Shown in pieces: positions 8,540 to 16,916 of a stretch of 64,000 nucleotides of DNA. Source of the stretch: Streptomyces changanensis (GTDB lineage: Bacteria; Actinomycetota; Actinomycetes; Streptomycetales; Streptomycetaceae); contig NZ_CP102332.1 of NCBI RefSeq assembly GCF_024600715.1, forward strand, positions 6,386,001-6,450,000, written 5' to 3'. The notes under the pieces were generated by a model. The model was given only the letters and a program-made list of their open reading frames with translations, was not told where the DNA came from and did no database searches. Both the position numbers and the translations under genes were made by a program. The first letter of the stretch is position 1; the number at the start of each line of letters is the position of its first letter.

Positions 8540-9649
8540 ATGCCGCAACTCACCGCCGCCCCAGCGGAGCGCGCCCCGTCCCCACCCGCGCCCCGGGTCC
8601 CGAACGACGCCGCGCCGCGGACCCCGGGACCCGTGCGCCGGGGCGGCAGCGAGTTCGGCCCCCTGCTCCGCGTCGTGCGGGAGCAGGGACTGCTGGAACG
8701 GCGGACCGGCTGGTACGCCCTCGGCATCGCCGCCAACCTCGCCGGGCTCGCCGCCGTCGGCGCCGCCCTCGCCGTTTTCGGCGGCTCGGTCTGGAGCCTG
8801 CTGCTCGCCGTCCCGCTGGCCGTGCTCTCGGCGCGTACCGCGTTCGTGGCCCACGACGCCGGCCACGCCCAGATCGCCGCCCGCCGCCGTACCAACCACC
8901 TGCTGCAGCTCCTCCACGCCAACCTCCTCCTCGGCATGAGCCAGGAGTGGTGGAACGACAAGCACAACCGCCACCACGCACACCCCAACCACGTCGACAA
9001 GGACCCCGACGTCGCCCCGGACGTGTTGGTCTTCAACCGCCACCAGGCGGTGGGCCGCACCGGACCGCGCGGCTGGCTGACGCGGCACCAGGCGTGGCTG
9101 TTCTTCCCCCTCACCACGCTGGAGGGGTTCGCGCTCAAGGCGTACGGCTTCCGGGCAGTGTTCTCGGCGGACGGCCCGCGCCGCACGCGCGGTGAACGCG
9201 GCATCGAGGGCGGGCTCCTCCTCGCCCACGTCGCGGGGTACGCGGGGCTGCTGCTCGCCACGATGCCCCCCGGCCGGGCCCTGCTCTTCGCGCTGCTCCA
9301 CCAGATGCTGCTGGGTCTGCACCTGGGCCTCGCCTTCGCGCCCAACCACAAGGGCATGGCGGTGCCGGGCGACGACGAGCGCTGGGGCCATCTGCGCCGG
9401 CAGGTCCTGACCTCGCGGAACATCCGCGGGAGCGCCCTGACGGACTGGCTGCTGGGTGGCCTCAACTACCAGATCGAGCACCACCTCTTCCCCAGCATGC
9501 CGAGGCCCCACCTCCGGCTCGCCCAGCCGCTGGTACGCGCCCACTGCCGGAGCCTGGGCATCCCCTACGCGGAGACCGGCGCGGTCGACTCCTACCGCCA
9601 GGCCCTGGGCCACCTGCACGCCGTCGGCGAGCCACTGCGCGCCGCCTGA
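8540..9649 (+). CDS. Membrane fatty-acid (acyl-CoA/acyl-lipid) desaturase
   Basis: A 369-residue di-iron membrane desaturase that inserts a double bond into acyl chains and so tunes membrane fluidity. The three histidine boxes are intact: HDAGH (105-109), HNRHH (142-146) and QIEHH (311-315, in NYQIEHHLFPSMP). Hydrophobic segments flank the boxes (about 60-100 and 225-260). There is no fused cytochrome b5 or ferredoxin domain, so an external electron donor is needed. The ATG at 8540 has GGAGA upstream. The palindrome at 8446-8472 may be its operator. Regiospecificity cannot be read from the sequence. Confidence 0.93.
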   Translation: MPQLTAAPAERAPSPPAPRVPNDAAPRTPGPVRRGGSEFGPLLRVVREQGLLERRTGWYALGIAANLAGLAAVGAALAVFGGSVWSLLLAVPLAVLSARTAFVAHDAGHAQIAARRRTNHLLQLLHANLLLGMSQEWWNDKHNRHHAHPNHVDKDPDVAPDVLVFNRHQAVGRTGPRGWLTRHQAWLFFPLTTLEGFALKAYGFRAVFSADGPRRTRGERGIEGGLLLAHVAGYAGLLLATMPPGRALLFALLHQMLLGLHLGLAFAPNHKGMAVPGDDERWGHLRRQVLTSRNIRGSALTDWLLGGLNYQIEHHLFPSMPRPHLRLAQPLVRAHCRSLGIPYAETGAVDSYRQALGHLHAVGEPLRAA

Positions 9650-9682
9650 CGGCCCGGCTCGCCCGGCCCGTGTCCGACGGAC

Positions 9683-9722
9683 CGACCCGGCCGGGCCCTG
9701 CCTGCCGACCCGGCCGGGCCCG
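9683..9722. repeat. Two copies of a palindromic 15-mer
   Basis: GACCCGGCCGGGCCC occurs twice about 25 bases apart between the converging desaturase and downstream minus-strand gene. Each copy contains the palindrome CCCGGCCGGG. The pair could fold as a terminator; there is no T-run. Confidence 0.4.
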
Positions 9723-9805
9723 TGCCTTCCCGCCCGGCCCGCACCCGACTGAGGGCCGGGGCGCGGGGGGACGCCGGGACGACTCCGGGTACTCAGCCGG
9801 GTCGC

Positions 9806-10750
9806 TCAGCCGGGGCGGACGGCCATGGCGTCGAGCCCGGCGAGGAGGCCCGGCAGCTGCGGGCCCCGGCCCACGGGCAGCACTTCACCCGGGTACTCGT
9901 CGAGCAGGACGAACGCGATGTCGTCGGTCCGGGCGATCAGCGACCACCCGGGCCCGTCCGCCCGCAGCGTCCGCGCGCCGCCGGGTGCGAACGTCGACCG
10001 CACCCGCCCGGGCGGCGGCGGATCCTCCAGGTAGCCACGCGCCTCGTCCAGGACGCGCCGTACGGCCGCGTACGGACCCCCGCCGCCACCGCCGGGCCCC
10101 GCCGTGTCCGCGCGCGGTCCTTCCGCCCCGGTGTCCCGGTCTCCTCCCGTGGGGCCGTCCGCCCTGCCGTTCCCGTCAGTCCCGGTGGGACCTGCCGCCG
10201 GGGCGAAGTCGTCCCCGCCCAGCTGCTCGCGCCAGGCCGCCCACTGAAGGGCGATCTCGTCGGCGCCGAGCCGCCGCTGCGCGGGACCCCAGACCGAGTC
10301 GTCGGGCGGTGCGAGCGGCGGCGGGTCACCGGGCTCCGGCCGCGGGTCGTGCGGAGCGGGGACCCCGGGGGCGCAGACGGCGAGCGCGAGCGGCCACCCC
10401 GGCAGCGCCGCGACGACGCTGTCCTCGCCCGGCGACAGGTCGTACTCCATTCCGCAGTCCCACGCGGCGATCGCGACGGCGACCAGGGACACGTCGTCCA
10501 CGGCGACCGTCCAGCGCGCCCCCTCGCCGTCCTGCCCCAGTACCAGCCCGTAGCCCTCCGCGTACGGCTCCAGCCCCAGGGCGCGGCACGCCTGCGGGTA
10601 GTCGTCGCCGAGGACGCTCGGGAACTGCGCCGGGGTGAGCAGTACGGCGGTCAGCACGTACAGGTGGTCGTCGGCGCCGCCCGCCCCCGCGGCGGACCCG
10701 TCCGCCCGTCCCGCCGAGGCGCCCGCTTCCTCGTCCGTCGTCCCGGTCAC
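9806..10750 (-). CDS. Conserved hypothetical protein, 314 aa
   Basis: I do not recognise a named family. The N-terminal ~130 residues look folded (DDHLYVLTAVLLTPAQFPSVLGDDYPQACRALGL, then VAIAAWDCGMEYDLSPGEDS). A Pro/Gly/Asp-rich linker fills about 130-240. A second folded segment at the C-terminus has YAAVRRVLDEARGYLEDPPPPG and TDDIAFVLLDEYPGEVLPVG. There is no signal peptide or membrane segment. The GTG start at 10750 has GGAGG six bases upstream, and composition matches true coding sequence. It stands alone, with a repeat-rich gap in front of its promoter side. Confidence 0.7.
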   Translation of the reverse strand: MTGTTDEEAGASAGRADGSAAGAGGADDHLYVLTAVLLTPAQFPSVLGDDYPQACRALGLEPYAEGYGLVLGQDGEGARWTVAVDDVSLVAVAIAAWDCGMEYDLSPGEDSVVAALPGWPLALAVCAPGVPAPHDPRPEPGDPPPLAPPDDSVWGPAQRRLGADEIALQWAAWREQLGGDDFAPAAGPTGTDGNGRADGPTGGDRDTGAEGPRADTAGPGGGGGGPYAAVRRVLDEARGYLEDPPPPGRVRSTFAPGGARTLRADGPGWSLIARTDDIAFVLLDEYPGEVLPVGRGPQLPGLLAGLDAMAVRPG

Positions 10751-11070
10751 GGCGGCCTCCGTCCTTCAGTAGCAGCCCCGTAGCGATCCCGCGTCCGTCG
10801 GAAAGGGCCCGGTCGGCGCACCCTAACCAGTGAGTAACCCAGCCGTCGAGAGGGAGGGAAGGAGACGTACGGCGCACGCTGCGGCAGGCGGGCAGGCGGG
10901 CAGGCGGGCAGGCGGGCAGGCGGGCAGGCGGGCAGGCAGGCAGGCGGGGCGGGTGCGGGTGCCGGTACGTGGGCGTGCGGAGGCGGGCGCAAGCGGGCAG
11001 GTCGGTGGGCCGGCGCGCGAGCGACCGGATGAGGTGCCGGGACGCGGGCGGAGGTGGTGGGCGTCGGGGC
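10751..11070. other. Repeat-rich gap without a gene
   Basis: About 320 bases between two minus-strand genes. It is dominated by the GCAGGCGG tandem array, and the overlapping open frames translate to simple Gln/Ala/Gly/Arg repeats. The promoter of the gene ending at 9806 should lie near 10760-10850, but no consensus was found. Confidence 0.5.
10884..10947. repeat. Tandem 8-bp repeat GCAGGCGG
   Basis: Six perfect head-to-tail copies of GCAGGCGG fill 10884-10931, followed by degenerate GCAG/GCGG units to about 10947. It is outside any gene. Such short arrays are prone to slippage and may differ between isolates. Confidence 0.9.
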
Positions 11071-11409
11071 TCAGGGCGTCGGCAGGCCCAGGAGAGAACG
11101 GGTCACCGTCTCGGGCGACTCGTCCCGCTCCCGGGCGAGGGCTATCACCGCACGGCAGGCCAGTTCGCCGACTCCGAACGACAGGGCCTCCGGCGACACC
11201 CAGCCGCTCGCCTCGTCCATGGTGTCCTCGTCGTCCTCGGCGCACGCCGCCACGTACACGGCCGCGGCCTCGAAGATGTTGTGCTGCCGCTTCCGCGGCA
11301 CACCCGTACCGCTCGTACCGTCCGCGCCGCCCGCGCCACCGGACGCCGGCGCGCCCCGCCCCCCGGCCCGCGCGGCCGACGGGAGGAGCGTACGCAGCCT
11401 GCTGAACAT
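11071..11409 (-). CDS. Small conserved hypothetical protein, 112 aa
   Basis: It starts MFSRLRTLLPSAARAGG, followed by a Gly/Ala-rich linker. A conserved-looking core runs from about residue 40: RKRQHNIFEAAAVYVAACAEDDEDTMDEASGWVSPEALSFG, then ELACRAVIALARERDESPETVTRSLL. No membrane or secretion signal is convincing. The ATG at 11409 follows an AGGTGG-type site; a longer frame upstream is not supported. I do not recognise the function. It is followed on the same strand by no obvious partner, and the methyltransferase upstream ends about 110 bases away. Confidence 0.65.
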   Translation of the reverse strand: MFSRLRTLLPSAARAGGRGAPASGGAGGADGTSGTGVPRKRQHNIFEAAAVYVAACAEDDEDTMDEASGWVSPEALSFGVGELACRAVIALARERDESPETVTRSLLGLPTP

Positions 11410-11518
11410 GGGGCCCACCTTCCCGCGCGGCGCCGCCGTCCGCCGCGCCCGTCCGTGAACCTCCAACGTAAGCTCGCGGCCGCCGCGGCAGAAGAGGGCC
11501 GCGCGCCGGGCAGGGGGG

Positions 11519-12118
11519 TCAGTCCGTCCGCTCGGCCAGCACCAGGAAGCGGGCGTCCACGTCGACGTACGACAGCGTCCGCCAGCCGGAACCGGTGAGC
11601 AGCGGACGCAGATTGGGCTCCGCGCGCAGGTCGTCGGAGGTGAGCGGGCGCCCGTGGCGCGCGGCCAGCGCGGCCCGGCCGACCGGGTGGAACAGCGCGA
11701 GCCGCCCGCCGGGCCGCACCGCCCTCGCCAGTTCCCGCAGGTCATCGGCGGGCCGGGCCAGGTGCGAGACGAGACCGGCGCCGAACACCGCGTCCAGGGC
11801 CCCGTCCCGCAGCGGGAGCCGGCCCACGTCCCCCAGGAGCAGCGCGGCGCTGCCGTCCCGGCCCTCCCGTAGCGCCTCCCGCAGCATCGCGGGCGTCAGG
11901 TCCAGGCCGAGGACCGTCCCCGAGGGACCGACCGCCTCCCGCAGCGCCGGCAGCGCGCGGCCGGTGCCGCAGCCGGCGTCCAGCACAGCGTCACCCGGCC
12001 GGAGGCCGAGGTCGGCGACGGCCGCCGCGTAGGCCGGGCCGTCGTCCGGGAAGCGACGCTCCCAGTCGGCCGCCCGAGGGGTGAAGAACTCCTGCACCTG
12101 CCTGTGGTCGTCGTCCAT
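11519..12118 (-). CDS. Class I SAM-dependent methyltransferase
   Basis: A 199-residue cytoplasmic enzyme of the Methyltransf_11/UbiE-like fold. Motif I is AVLDAGCGTGRALPAL (near residue 47), the acidic end of beta 2 is VLGLDLTPAML, and post-motif regions are DGALDAVFGAGLVSHL and ELARAVRPGGRLALFHPVG. It begins MDDDHRQVQEFFTPRAADWERRFPDDGPAY, a usual N-terminus for this group. The ATG at 12118 is preferred over an in-frame start at 12190 because family similarity begins there, although its ribosome binding site is weak. The substrate cannot be told, and neighbours give no pathway. Confidence 0.85.
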   Translation of the reverse strand: MDDDHRQVQEFFTPRAADWERRFPDDGPAYAAAVADLGLRPGDAVLDAGCGTGRALPALREAVGPSGTVLGLDLTPAMLREALREGRDGSAALLLGDVGRLPLRDGALDAVFGAGLVSHLARPADDLRELARAVRPGGRLALFHPVGRAALAARHGRPLTSDDLRAEPNLRPLLTGSGWRTLSYVDVDARFLVLAERTD

Positions 12119-12396
12119 GCGCCCATGATCCCGTACCGGACGACCCAGCCGAATGCCTCCCCGACGCAGCCGCCGTGCCGGGCGTTCCACGCACTCGTTC
12201 GGACGGGAGCGGTCCTATATGAGCGCGATCCCGTCATGTTCCGTCAGATCCGCTCCGTGCGCCGGGAGTGCGCCCCCGCGGGGCTACGGTCCCGGACCCA
12301 TGGAGCCACCGGATCCGGCCACACATCGGCGACCTCCCGGCGGCTGCGCGACCCACCCACCCACCCACCCACCCACCGCGGCGATGGAGGACACGC
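12119..12396. other. Divergent gap carrying an ACCC tandem repeat
   Basis: This region separates the methyltransferase from the conservon and should hold both promoters. Six ACCC units (12351-12374) sit just before the conservon ribosome binding site GGAGG at 12386-12390. The A/T-richer TCCTATATGAG near 12210 may be part of a promoter. Confidence 0.5.
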
Positions 12397-13074
12397 GTGA
12401 GCGACCCCGAGAGACCCGCCGCCCGGCGCCGCGCCCCGGGCCACCAGCCCCACCGCCCGCCGGGCACCCCGCTGCCCCACGGCACGCCCCTGCCGCCGGG
12501 GGTCCCACCGGAGGCGACCGATCCACGGTTGCCGGGAGCCGCACCGGAGGCGACCGATCCACCGTTGCCGGGGGTTCCACCGGAGGCGACCGATCCGCTG
12601 GTGCCTGGCGCCCCGCCGGTGCCGGCCGGTCCACCGACACCCGGTGCCCCGCCCCCACCGACCGACCCGCCGCCGCAGGGCGGGCGCTGGTACGACACCG
12701 AGGCCGGCCCTCTCGTGCGCCCGTACGCGCTGACGGGCGCCCCCGCCGAACCGCCCGCCGAACCGTCCGTCGGCCCGACAGCCGGCCCCGACCTCGTCGC
12801 CCTGGTGGCCGCCGTGACCGAACCGCCCTCGGACCGGGCCGGGGAACGACTGCTGGGCCCCCGGCACCGCACCCTCCTCGCCCTCTGCCGCGCCGGTACG
12901 AGGTCCGTCGCCGACCTGGCCGCCGGTGCGGGCCTGCCGGTCGGCGCCGTCCGGGTGCTCCTCGGCGACCTCTCCGGGGCCGGGCTCGTCACCCTCCACC
13001 GTCCCGCCCCGGTCGTGCGCCCGCCCGACGAGCACACCCTGAGAGAAGTGATCGATGGCCTCCGCGCACTCTGA
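12397..13074 (+). CDS. DUF742 conservon protein (CvnC-like)
   Basis: A 225-residue protein ending in the DUF742 domain: GRWYDTEAGPLVRPYALT (about 98-115), then LGPRHRTLLALCRAGTRSVADLA and GLPVGAVRVLLGDLSGAGLV, a winged-helix-like stretch, and the terminal PPDEHTLREVIDGLRAL. The first ~95 residues are Pro-rich, with PPEATDP-type units repeated three times. In conservons CvnC works with CvnA kinase, CvnB roadblock protein and CvnD GTPase in a membrane signalling complex. The GTG at 12397 has GGAGG seven bases upstream. It overlaps the next gene by 20 bases, typical of cvnC-cvnD. Confidence 0.9.
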   Translation: MSDPERPAARRRAPGHQPHRPPGTPLPHGTPLPPGVPPEATDPRLPGAAPEATDPPLPGVPPEATDPLVPGAPPVPAGPPTPGAPPPPTDPPPQGGRWYDTEAGPLVRPYALTGAPAEPPAEPSVGPTAGPDLVALVAAVTEPPSDRAGERLLGPRHRTLLALCRAGTRSVADLAAGAGLPVGAVRVLLGDLSGAGLVTLHRPAPVVRPPDEHTLREVIDGLRAL

Positions 13075-13639
13075 CCTCCTGCCCCTGAAGATCCTCGTCA
13101 CCGGGGGCCTCGGCGCGGGCAAGACCACCCTCGTCGGGGCGGTCAGCGAGATCCGGCCGCTGCGCACCGAGCAGCCGTCCACCGGGGCGGGGCCGGACGG
13201 GGAAGGCCCCGGAGGGGCGGGGGAAGGGAGGACCACGACGCTCGTCATGGACTTCGGCCGCGTCACCCTCCGCTCCGGTCTCTCCCTCCACCTCTTCGGC
13301 ACCCCCGGGCAGGACCGTGGCGCGTTCCTGTGGGAGGAGCTGTCGCGGGGCGCCCTGGGGGCCGTCGTCCTCACCGACACCCGCCGCCTCCAGGACTGCT
13401 TCCCGGCCGTGGACCACCTGGAGCGCCGGGGCGTTCCGTTCGTCGTCGCCGTCAACTGCTTCCCCGGCGCCCGCTCCCACGGCGCCGATGACGTCGCGGC
13501 CGCGCTCGACCTCGACCGCGGTACTCCGGTGGTCCTGTGCGACGCCCGCGACCGCGACTCGGGCAAGGAGGTTCTCGTCCGGCTCGTGGAGCACGCGGCC
13601 CGCGTCCACGCCGCCCGGTTCCTCGGCCCCGTGCCGTGA
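13055..13639 (+). CDS. Conservon GTPase (CvnD-like)
   Basis: A 194-residue Ras-like small GTPase of the ATP/GTP-binding conservon family. The P-loop is GGLGAGKTTLVGAVSEI (17-33). The switch region contains RTTTLVMDFGRVTL, the G3-like motif is LFGTPGQDRGAF, and the base-recognition segment is FVVAVNCFPGA. In the family this protein is thought to act as the switch of a complex resembling eukaryotic G-protein signalling. The start overlaps cvnC by 20 bases, so expression is coupled. The kinase partner CvnA is not encoded nearby. Confidence 0.93.
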   Translation: MASAHSDLLPLKILVTGGLGAGKTTLVGAVSEIRPLRTEQPSTGAGPDGEGPGGAGEGRTTTLVMDFGRVTLRSGLSLHLFGTPGQDRGAFLWEELSRGALGAVVLTDTRRLQDCFPAVDHLERRGVPFVVAVNCFPGARSHGADDVAAALDLDRGTPVVLCDARDRDSGKEVLVRLVEHAARVHAARFLGPVP

Positions 13640-13738
13640 CCCGGTGGCCTGGAGGGTGCTTGCCGGGCCCTCCGCGGTGGGTAAGGCTTACGCGGGAACG
13701 GGGAAAAACGGGGACATGCGGAACGGGGAGGACCGAGC

Positions 13739-14146
13739 ATGGCGCTCGAGAAGGAACTCGACTGGCTCCTGGACGACTTGACCAAGCGCGTCGCGCACAT
13801 ACGGCACGCCCTCGTCCTGTCGAGCGACGGGCTCGTGACCGCCGTCAGCAGCGCTCTGGTCCGGGAGGACGCCGAGCACCTCGCCGCGGTCGCGTCGGGC
13901 CTGCACAGCCTCGCGCGCGGGGCCGGACACCACTTCCGGGTGGGCGGGGCCCGGCAGACCATGGTCGAGTTCGACGACGCGTTGCTCTTCGTGACGGCCG
14001 CGGGGGAGGGCAGCTGCCTCTGCGTGCTCAGCACGGCCGAGGCGGACGTCGGCCACGTCGCGTACGAGATGACCCTCATGGTGAACCGCGTCGGTGAGCA
14101 CCTCTCCGTGGCCACCCGCCGCCCCAGCGCCCGCGACATCCCCTGA
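13739..14146 (+). CDS. Roadblock/LC7 protein (CvnB-like)
   Basis: A 135-residue roadblock-fold protein, with LDWLLDDLTKRVAHIRHALVLSSDGLVTAVSS at residues 7-38 and FDDALLFVTAAGEGSCLCVLSTAEADVG toward the C-terminus. In bacteria such proteins bind or regulate small GTPases. The ATG at 13739 has GGGGAGGA upstream. It follows the GTPase gene by 99 bases rather than preceding DUF742 as in standard conservons, and may have its own promoter. A strong terminator follows immediately. Confidence 0.92.
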   Translation: MALEKELDWLLDDLTKRVAHIRHALVLSSDGLVTAVSSALVREDAEHLAAVASGLHSLARGAGHHFRVGGARQTMVEFDDALLFVTAAGEGSCLCVLSTAEADVGHVAYEMTLMVNRVGEHLSVATRRPSARDIP

Positions 14147-14149
14147 CGA

Positions 14150-14180
14150 CCGCCCGCGAGCACCGTCCGCGGGCGGTTTT
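14150..14180 (+). terminator. Rho-independent terminator after the conservon
   Basis: Perfect 9-base arms CCGCCCGCG (14150-14158) and CGCGGGCGG (14168-14176) with a nine-base loop, followed directly by TTTT. It begins four bases after the roadblock stop codon. It is one of only two hairpins in the window with a following T-run. Confidence 0.92.
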
Positions 14181-14251
14181 CCACAGGCCCGGCGCAGCAG
14201 GCTCCCCAGCACTAACCTCGTCACTGAGAGTAATCGACGGGCGGAGGCGTG

Positions 14252-15703
14252 ATGCGGGACGACCAGGCGGTAAGCGGCGGGCGCGACGGAGACACCGTCA
14301 CGGGCGGGCGGGCGGCTCGTGAACTGGGGCTGGGGCGGGGCGAGATGGCGGCGGCGGTCGACCTGGGCCTGGTCCGCTCCCTCGCGGCAGCCGGAGGGGG
14401 CCGCCCCCGGGTGGCGTGGGAGGAGATCGACCGGCTGCGCGCCGAGCCGGACTTCCCGGACGGGTTGCACGACCGGGTCGGCACGGCGGGCACGGCGCGC
14501 GCGGCGGAAACGGCCGGGATCTCGCCCGACCGCTTCACGAGACTGGCGAGAACAGGCCACGTCACACCGATCGCCTTCCACCTCAACCGTTACCGGGCGG
14601 TCGTCTGGCTGTACCTGGCTCGGGAGGTGCGGCAGTTGACGGAGAAGCATCCGCAGCTGCTCACCGGTCGCGCGCCGCGGCACCTGACGGACCGGCTCCG
14701 CGCCGGAGAGGACGCCCGGCCGTGCGGGTGGCGGGCCCGACGTCTCCGGCTGCTGGTGGCGCGGGCGCCGGACGCGTGGGCGGTGGCGGCGGCCGTCGCC
14801 TCGTTCCTGGATGCGGAGCGGCTGGCCGAGGTGGTTCCCGACCCGTCCGAGCGGGCCCGTCTCGACCGGCTCCGCCCGCCGCCCCCGTACGGCCACCCGG
14901 AGGTGCCGTCCGCCCGCGCCGTCGCCGACCGGCTGCTCCTCGCCGAGCATCGGCACGAAGGGGAGCGGCTCCGCCTCGCTCTGACGGAGGCCCTCCAGGC
15001 GGCGCGAGGCTCGACGCCGCGCTCCTCCACCCCGATCCCGGCCCCGCCGGCCCTGGCCCGGCACCTGGTCCTTCGCGGCCCGACGGCCACCCCGGCCTGG
15101 CACCCGGGCCCTGACCTCGGTCGCGCCCCGACTCCACCACCGTCACCGGCGGCACACGGCACGGTGGCCGCCCCGGCCCCGGGCCCGGGCCCAGGCGCGG
15201 ACCTCGCCTGGGCTGCGGCCCCTGGGACAGGCACAGGACCGGACTCGACCCCCGGCCCCGGCTCCAGCCCAGGCACAGGACCGGACTCGACCCCCGGCCC
15301 CGGCTCCAGCCCAGGCAGCGACCCGGTTCCCGACCCGGTCTCCGACTCCGATTCGGGTCCAGGCCCGGGACCGAGCCCCGGCCGAGTTTCCGGCCTCGGC
15401 TCCAGCCTGGACTCCGGCCTTGACTCCGACCCGAGCGGCCGCTCCGGCCCGCCCCCCGAGGCGCGGGCGGTCGCCGCTCGGCCCGGAGCGCGGAACGGGT
15501 CTCCCCTCGGGATGCTGCCCGGGACGCCGCTTGCGTCACAGACCGGACCGTCGTCGGGGGCCGTGGTGCAAGACCACCCCGGTCGGCAGCGGCCGGCACC
15601 GGCAGGGCCGGCGGGCCGCCGCGCCGGTCGGCTGCGGGCGGCGTTGCGGGCACGGCTCGGCCGGGGGCGGTCGCGGGCGGTCGCGGGCCCGCCGAGCGGC
15701 TAG
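14252..15703 (+). CDS. DUF6397-like protein with repetitive C-terminal tail
   Basis: A 483-residue protein. The N-terminal ~210 residues resemble the Streptomyces DUF6397 family: GGRAARELGLGRGEMAAAVD and RPRVAWEEIDRLRAEPDFPDGL look like two helix-turn-helix/excisionase-type elements, then RFTRLARTGHVTPIAFHLNRY and AVVWLYLAREVRQL. The C-terminal half is low-complexity Pro/Gly/Ser/Asp and contains a perfect 42-base tandem duplication. GGAGG at 14243-14247 precedes both a GTG (14249) and the ATG (14252); the ATG has the better spacing. The stop codon overlaps that of the converging PLC gene. DNA binding is inferred only. Confidence 0.75.
   Translation: MRDDQAVSGGRDGDTVTGGRAARELGLGRGEMAAAVDLGLVRSLAAAGGGRPRVAWEEIDRLRAEPDFPDGLHDRVGTAGTARAAETAGISPDRFTRLARTGHVTPIAFHLNRYRAVVWLYLAREVRQLTEKHPQLLTGRAPRHLTDRLRAGEDARPCGWRARRLRLLVARAPDAWAVAAAVASFLDAERLAEVVPDPSERARLDRLRPPPPYGHPEVPSARAVADRLLLAEHRHEGERLRLALTEALQAARGSTPRSSTPIPAPPALARHLVLRGPTATPAWHPGPDLGRAPTPPPSPAAHGTVAAPAPGPGPGADLAWAAAPGTGTGPDSTPGPGSSPGTGPDSTPGPGSSPGSDPVPDPVSDSDSGPGPGPSPGRVSGLGSSLDSGLDSDPSGRSGPPPEARAVAARPGARNGSPLGMLPGTPLASQTGPSSGAVVQDHPGRQRPAPAGPAGRRAGRLRAALRARLGRGRSRAVAGPPSG
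15229..15312 (+). repeat. Perfect 42-bp tandem duplication inside the DUF6397-like gene
   Basis: The unit at 15229-15270 is repeated exactly at 15271-15312. It starts AGGCACAGGACCGGACTC and ends GGCTCCAGCCC. The length is a multiple of three, so the frame is kept, adding 14 residues of Pro/Gly/Ser tail. Perfect identity points to a recent event. Confidence 0.95.
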
Positions 15704-16746
15704 CCGCCGGCGCGTGGGACGACCGACGACAGCACCGCCGGCAGCGGGTACCAGTCGGACGACACCACGCTCGCGTGGCGCCCGGACAACAGGCCGATCC
15801 GGTCGCGGGCCTGCGCCTCCGTCGGACGGACGCCGTCGATGGCCGGGGCCACACCGTGCGCGTCCGTCATGACGACCAGGTAGTTCCGCCGGGCGTACCA
15901 GGAGGTGTCCACCGAACCGCTCGCGTACACCGACGCGTCCCCGTCGAAAACGACGAACCACGGCCGCAACGCGGCGTCCGCGTACCGCTCACGCGGGTCG
16001 CCCGACTGCGCCCGGTGCACGGCCGGGAAGGCCCCGGCCTCCCGCAGCCGTCCGGCCGCCGCCAGGTCGCGCAGGTGCGTGGCGTACTCGCGGTCCGTCC
16101 ACAGGGAGTCGGCCGGGTTGTCCTCCTCCACCGTGCCGGGGATCAGCTCGACGACGAACTTGCCGGCCATCCGGTCGCGGGACGGCCACCCGTCGGCACG
16201 GACGGCCGTGTCGAGGTCGGCATGTCCGCGGACCAGGTCGGCGGGCCGGAACAGGGCATCGCCCAGCCGGGCGGTCAGCAGCGCGTCCAGCGCGGCCGGC
16301 CCCCGCCCGAGGCGGCCCGCGAAGCCGTCCTTCAACTCGATCTTCAGCAGGACGGGCCGGTGCCCCGGATGGGCGTCGTGCCAGGCGCGTATGTCGGCGA
16401 GGCAGCCGCCGAGGTCCTGGTTGCGGTCCTTCGTGCGCAGTTCGCCGGCGTGGGCGGCGTTCTCGCAGTTGTTGTCGTTCCCGAGAGGATTGCTGTGCGA
16501 CACCCTCCACGACCGGCCGAACGCGTTCGTCCACACGTCCAACTCCAGCATCCCCGCGCCCGAGTCGAGCGCGTCCGCGAAGTACCGGAACTTGCCCTTC
16601 TCGTACGCGTTGTGCACCCCGACCGACGTCGACGCGCCGTACGACAACTGCCCCGCGTCCACGGCCGAGGCCGGGCCGGGACCCGCGCCCAGTACCAGCA
16701 TCCCCGCCGCCACGGCCGCCCCGGCGGTGCGCGCCAATGTCCCCAT
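15700..16746 (-). CDS. Secreted calcium-dependent PI-PLC-like phosphodiesterase
   Basis: A 348-residue exported enzyme of the PLC-like TIM-barrel superfamily, resembling the Ca2+-dependent phosphatidylinositol phospholipases C of streptomycetes. After a signal peptide (MGTLARTAGAAVAAGMLVLGAG...ASA) it has LSYGASTSVGVHNAYEKGKF (first catalytic His), LELDVWTNAFGRSW (metal-ligand Glu/Asp), WRVSHSNP (second His) and PVLLKIELKDGF. The later KFVVELIPGT and NYLVVMTDAHG fit the barrel. The ATG at 16746 has AGGGGA upstream and gives a proper signal peptide; a start at 16842 would bury it. Hydrolysis of phosphoinositides or similar glycerophosphodiesters outside the cell is expected. It stands alone, divergent from the ligase. 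Confidence 0.85.
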   Translation of the reverse strand: MGTLARTAGAAVAAGMLVLGAGPGPASAVDAGQLSYGASTSVGVHNAYEKGKFRYFADALDSGAGMLELDVWTNAFGRSWRVSHSNPLGNDNNCENAAHAGELRTKDRNQDLGGCLADIRAWHDAHPGHRPVLLKIELKDGFAGRLGRGPAALDALLTARLGDALFRPADLVRGHADLDTAVRADGWPSRDRMAGKFVVELIPGTVEEDNPADSLWTDREYATHLRDLAAAGRLREAGAFPAVHRAQSGDPRERYADAALRPWFVVFDGDASVYASGSVDTSWYARRNYLVVMTDAHGVAPAIDGVRPTEAQARDRIGLLSGRHASVVSSDWYPLPAVLSSVVPRAGG

Positions 16747-16916
16747 GTCGTCCCCTGCTTCCTGTGTGGACCCCTCGAAGTCCGCCGAAGCGTAGGGGAG
16801 TTGTGTGAAGGAGAGGAGACCTGTGGCTTGACCCGCCGCCACGCGCCGAAGTCACCCGGGCGACGACCACCGTGCCGCACCGTCCGCCGCACACCCCGCC
16901 CGCGTGCGGGACGGCC

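Noticed and set aside
12351..12377. ACCC repeat as a possible telomere-like or CRISPR element
   Set aside because: It is only a 4-base microsatellite; there are no spacers, and Streptomyces telomeres are palindromic rather than simple repeats.
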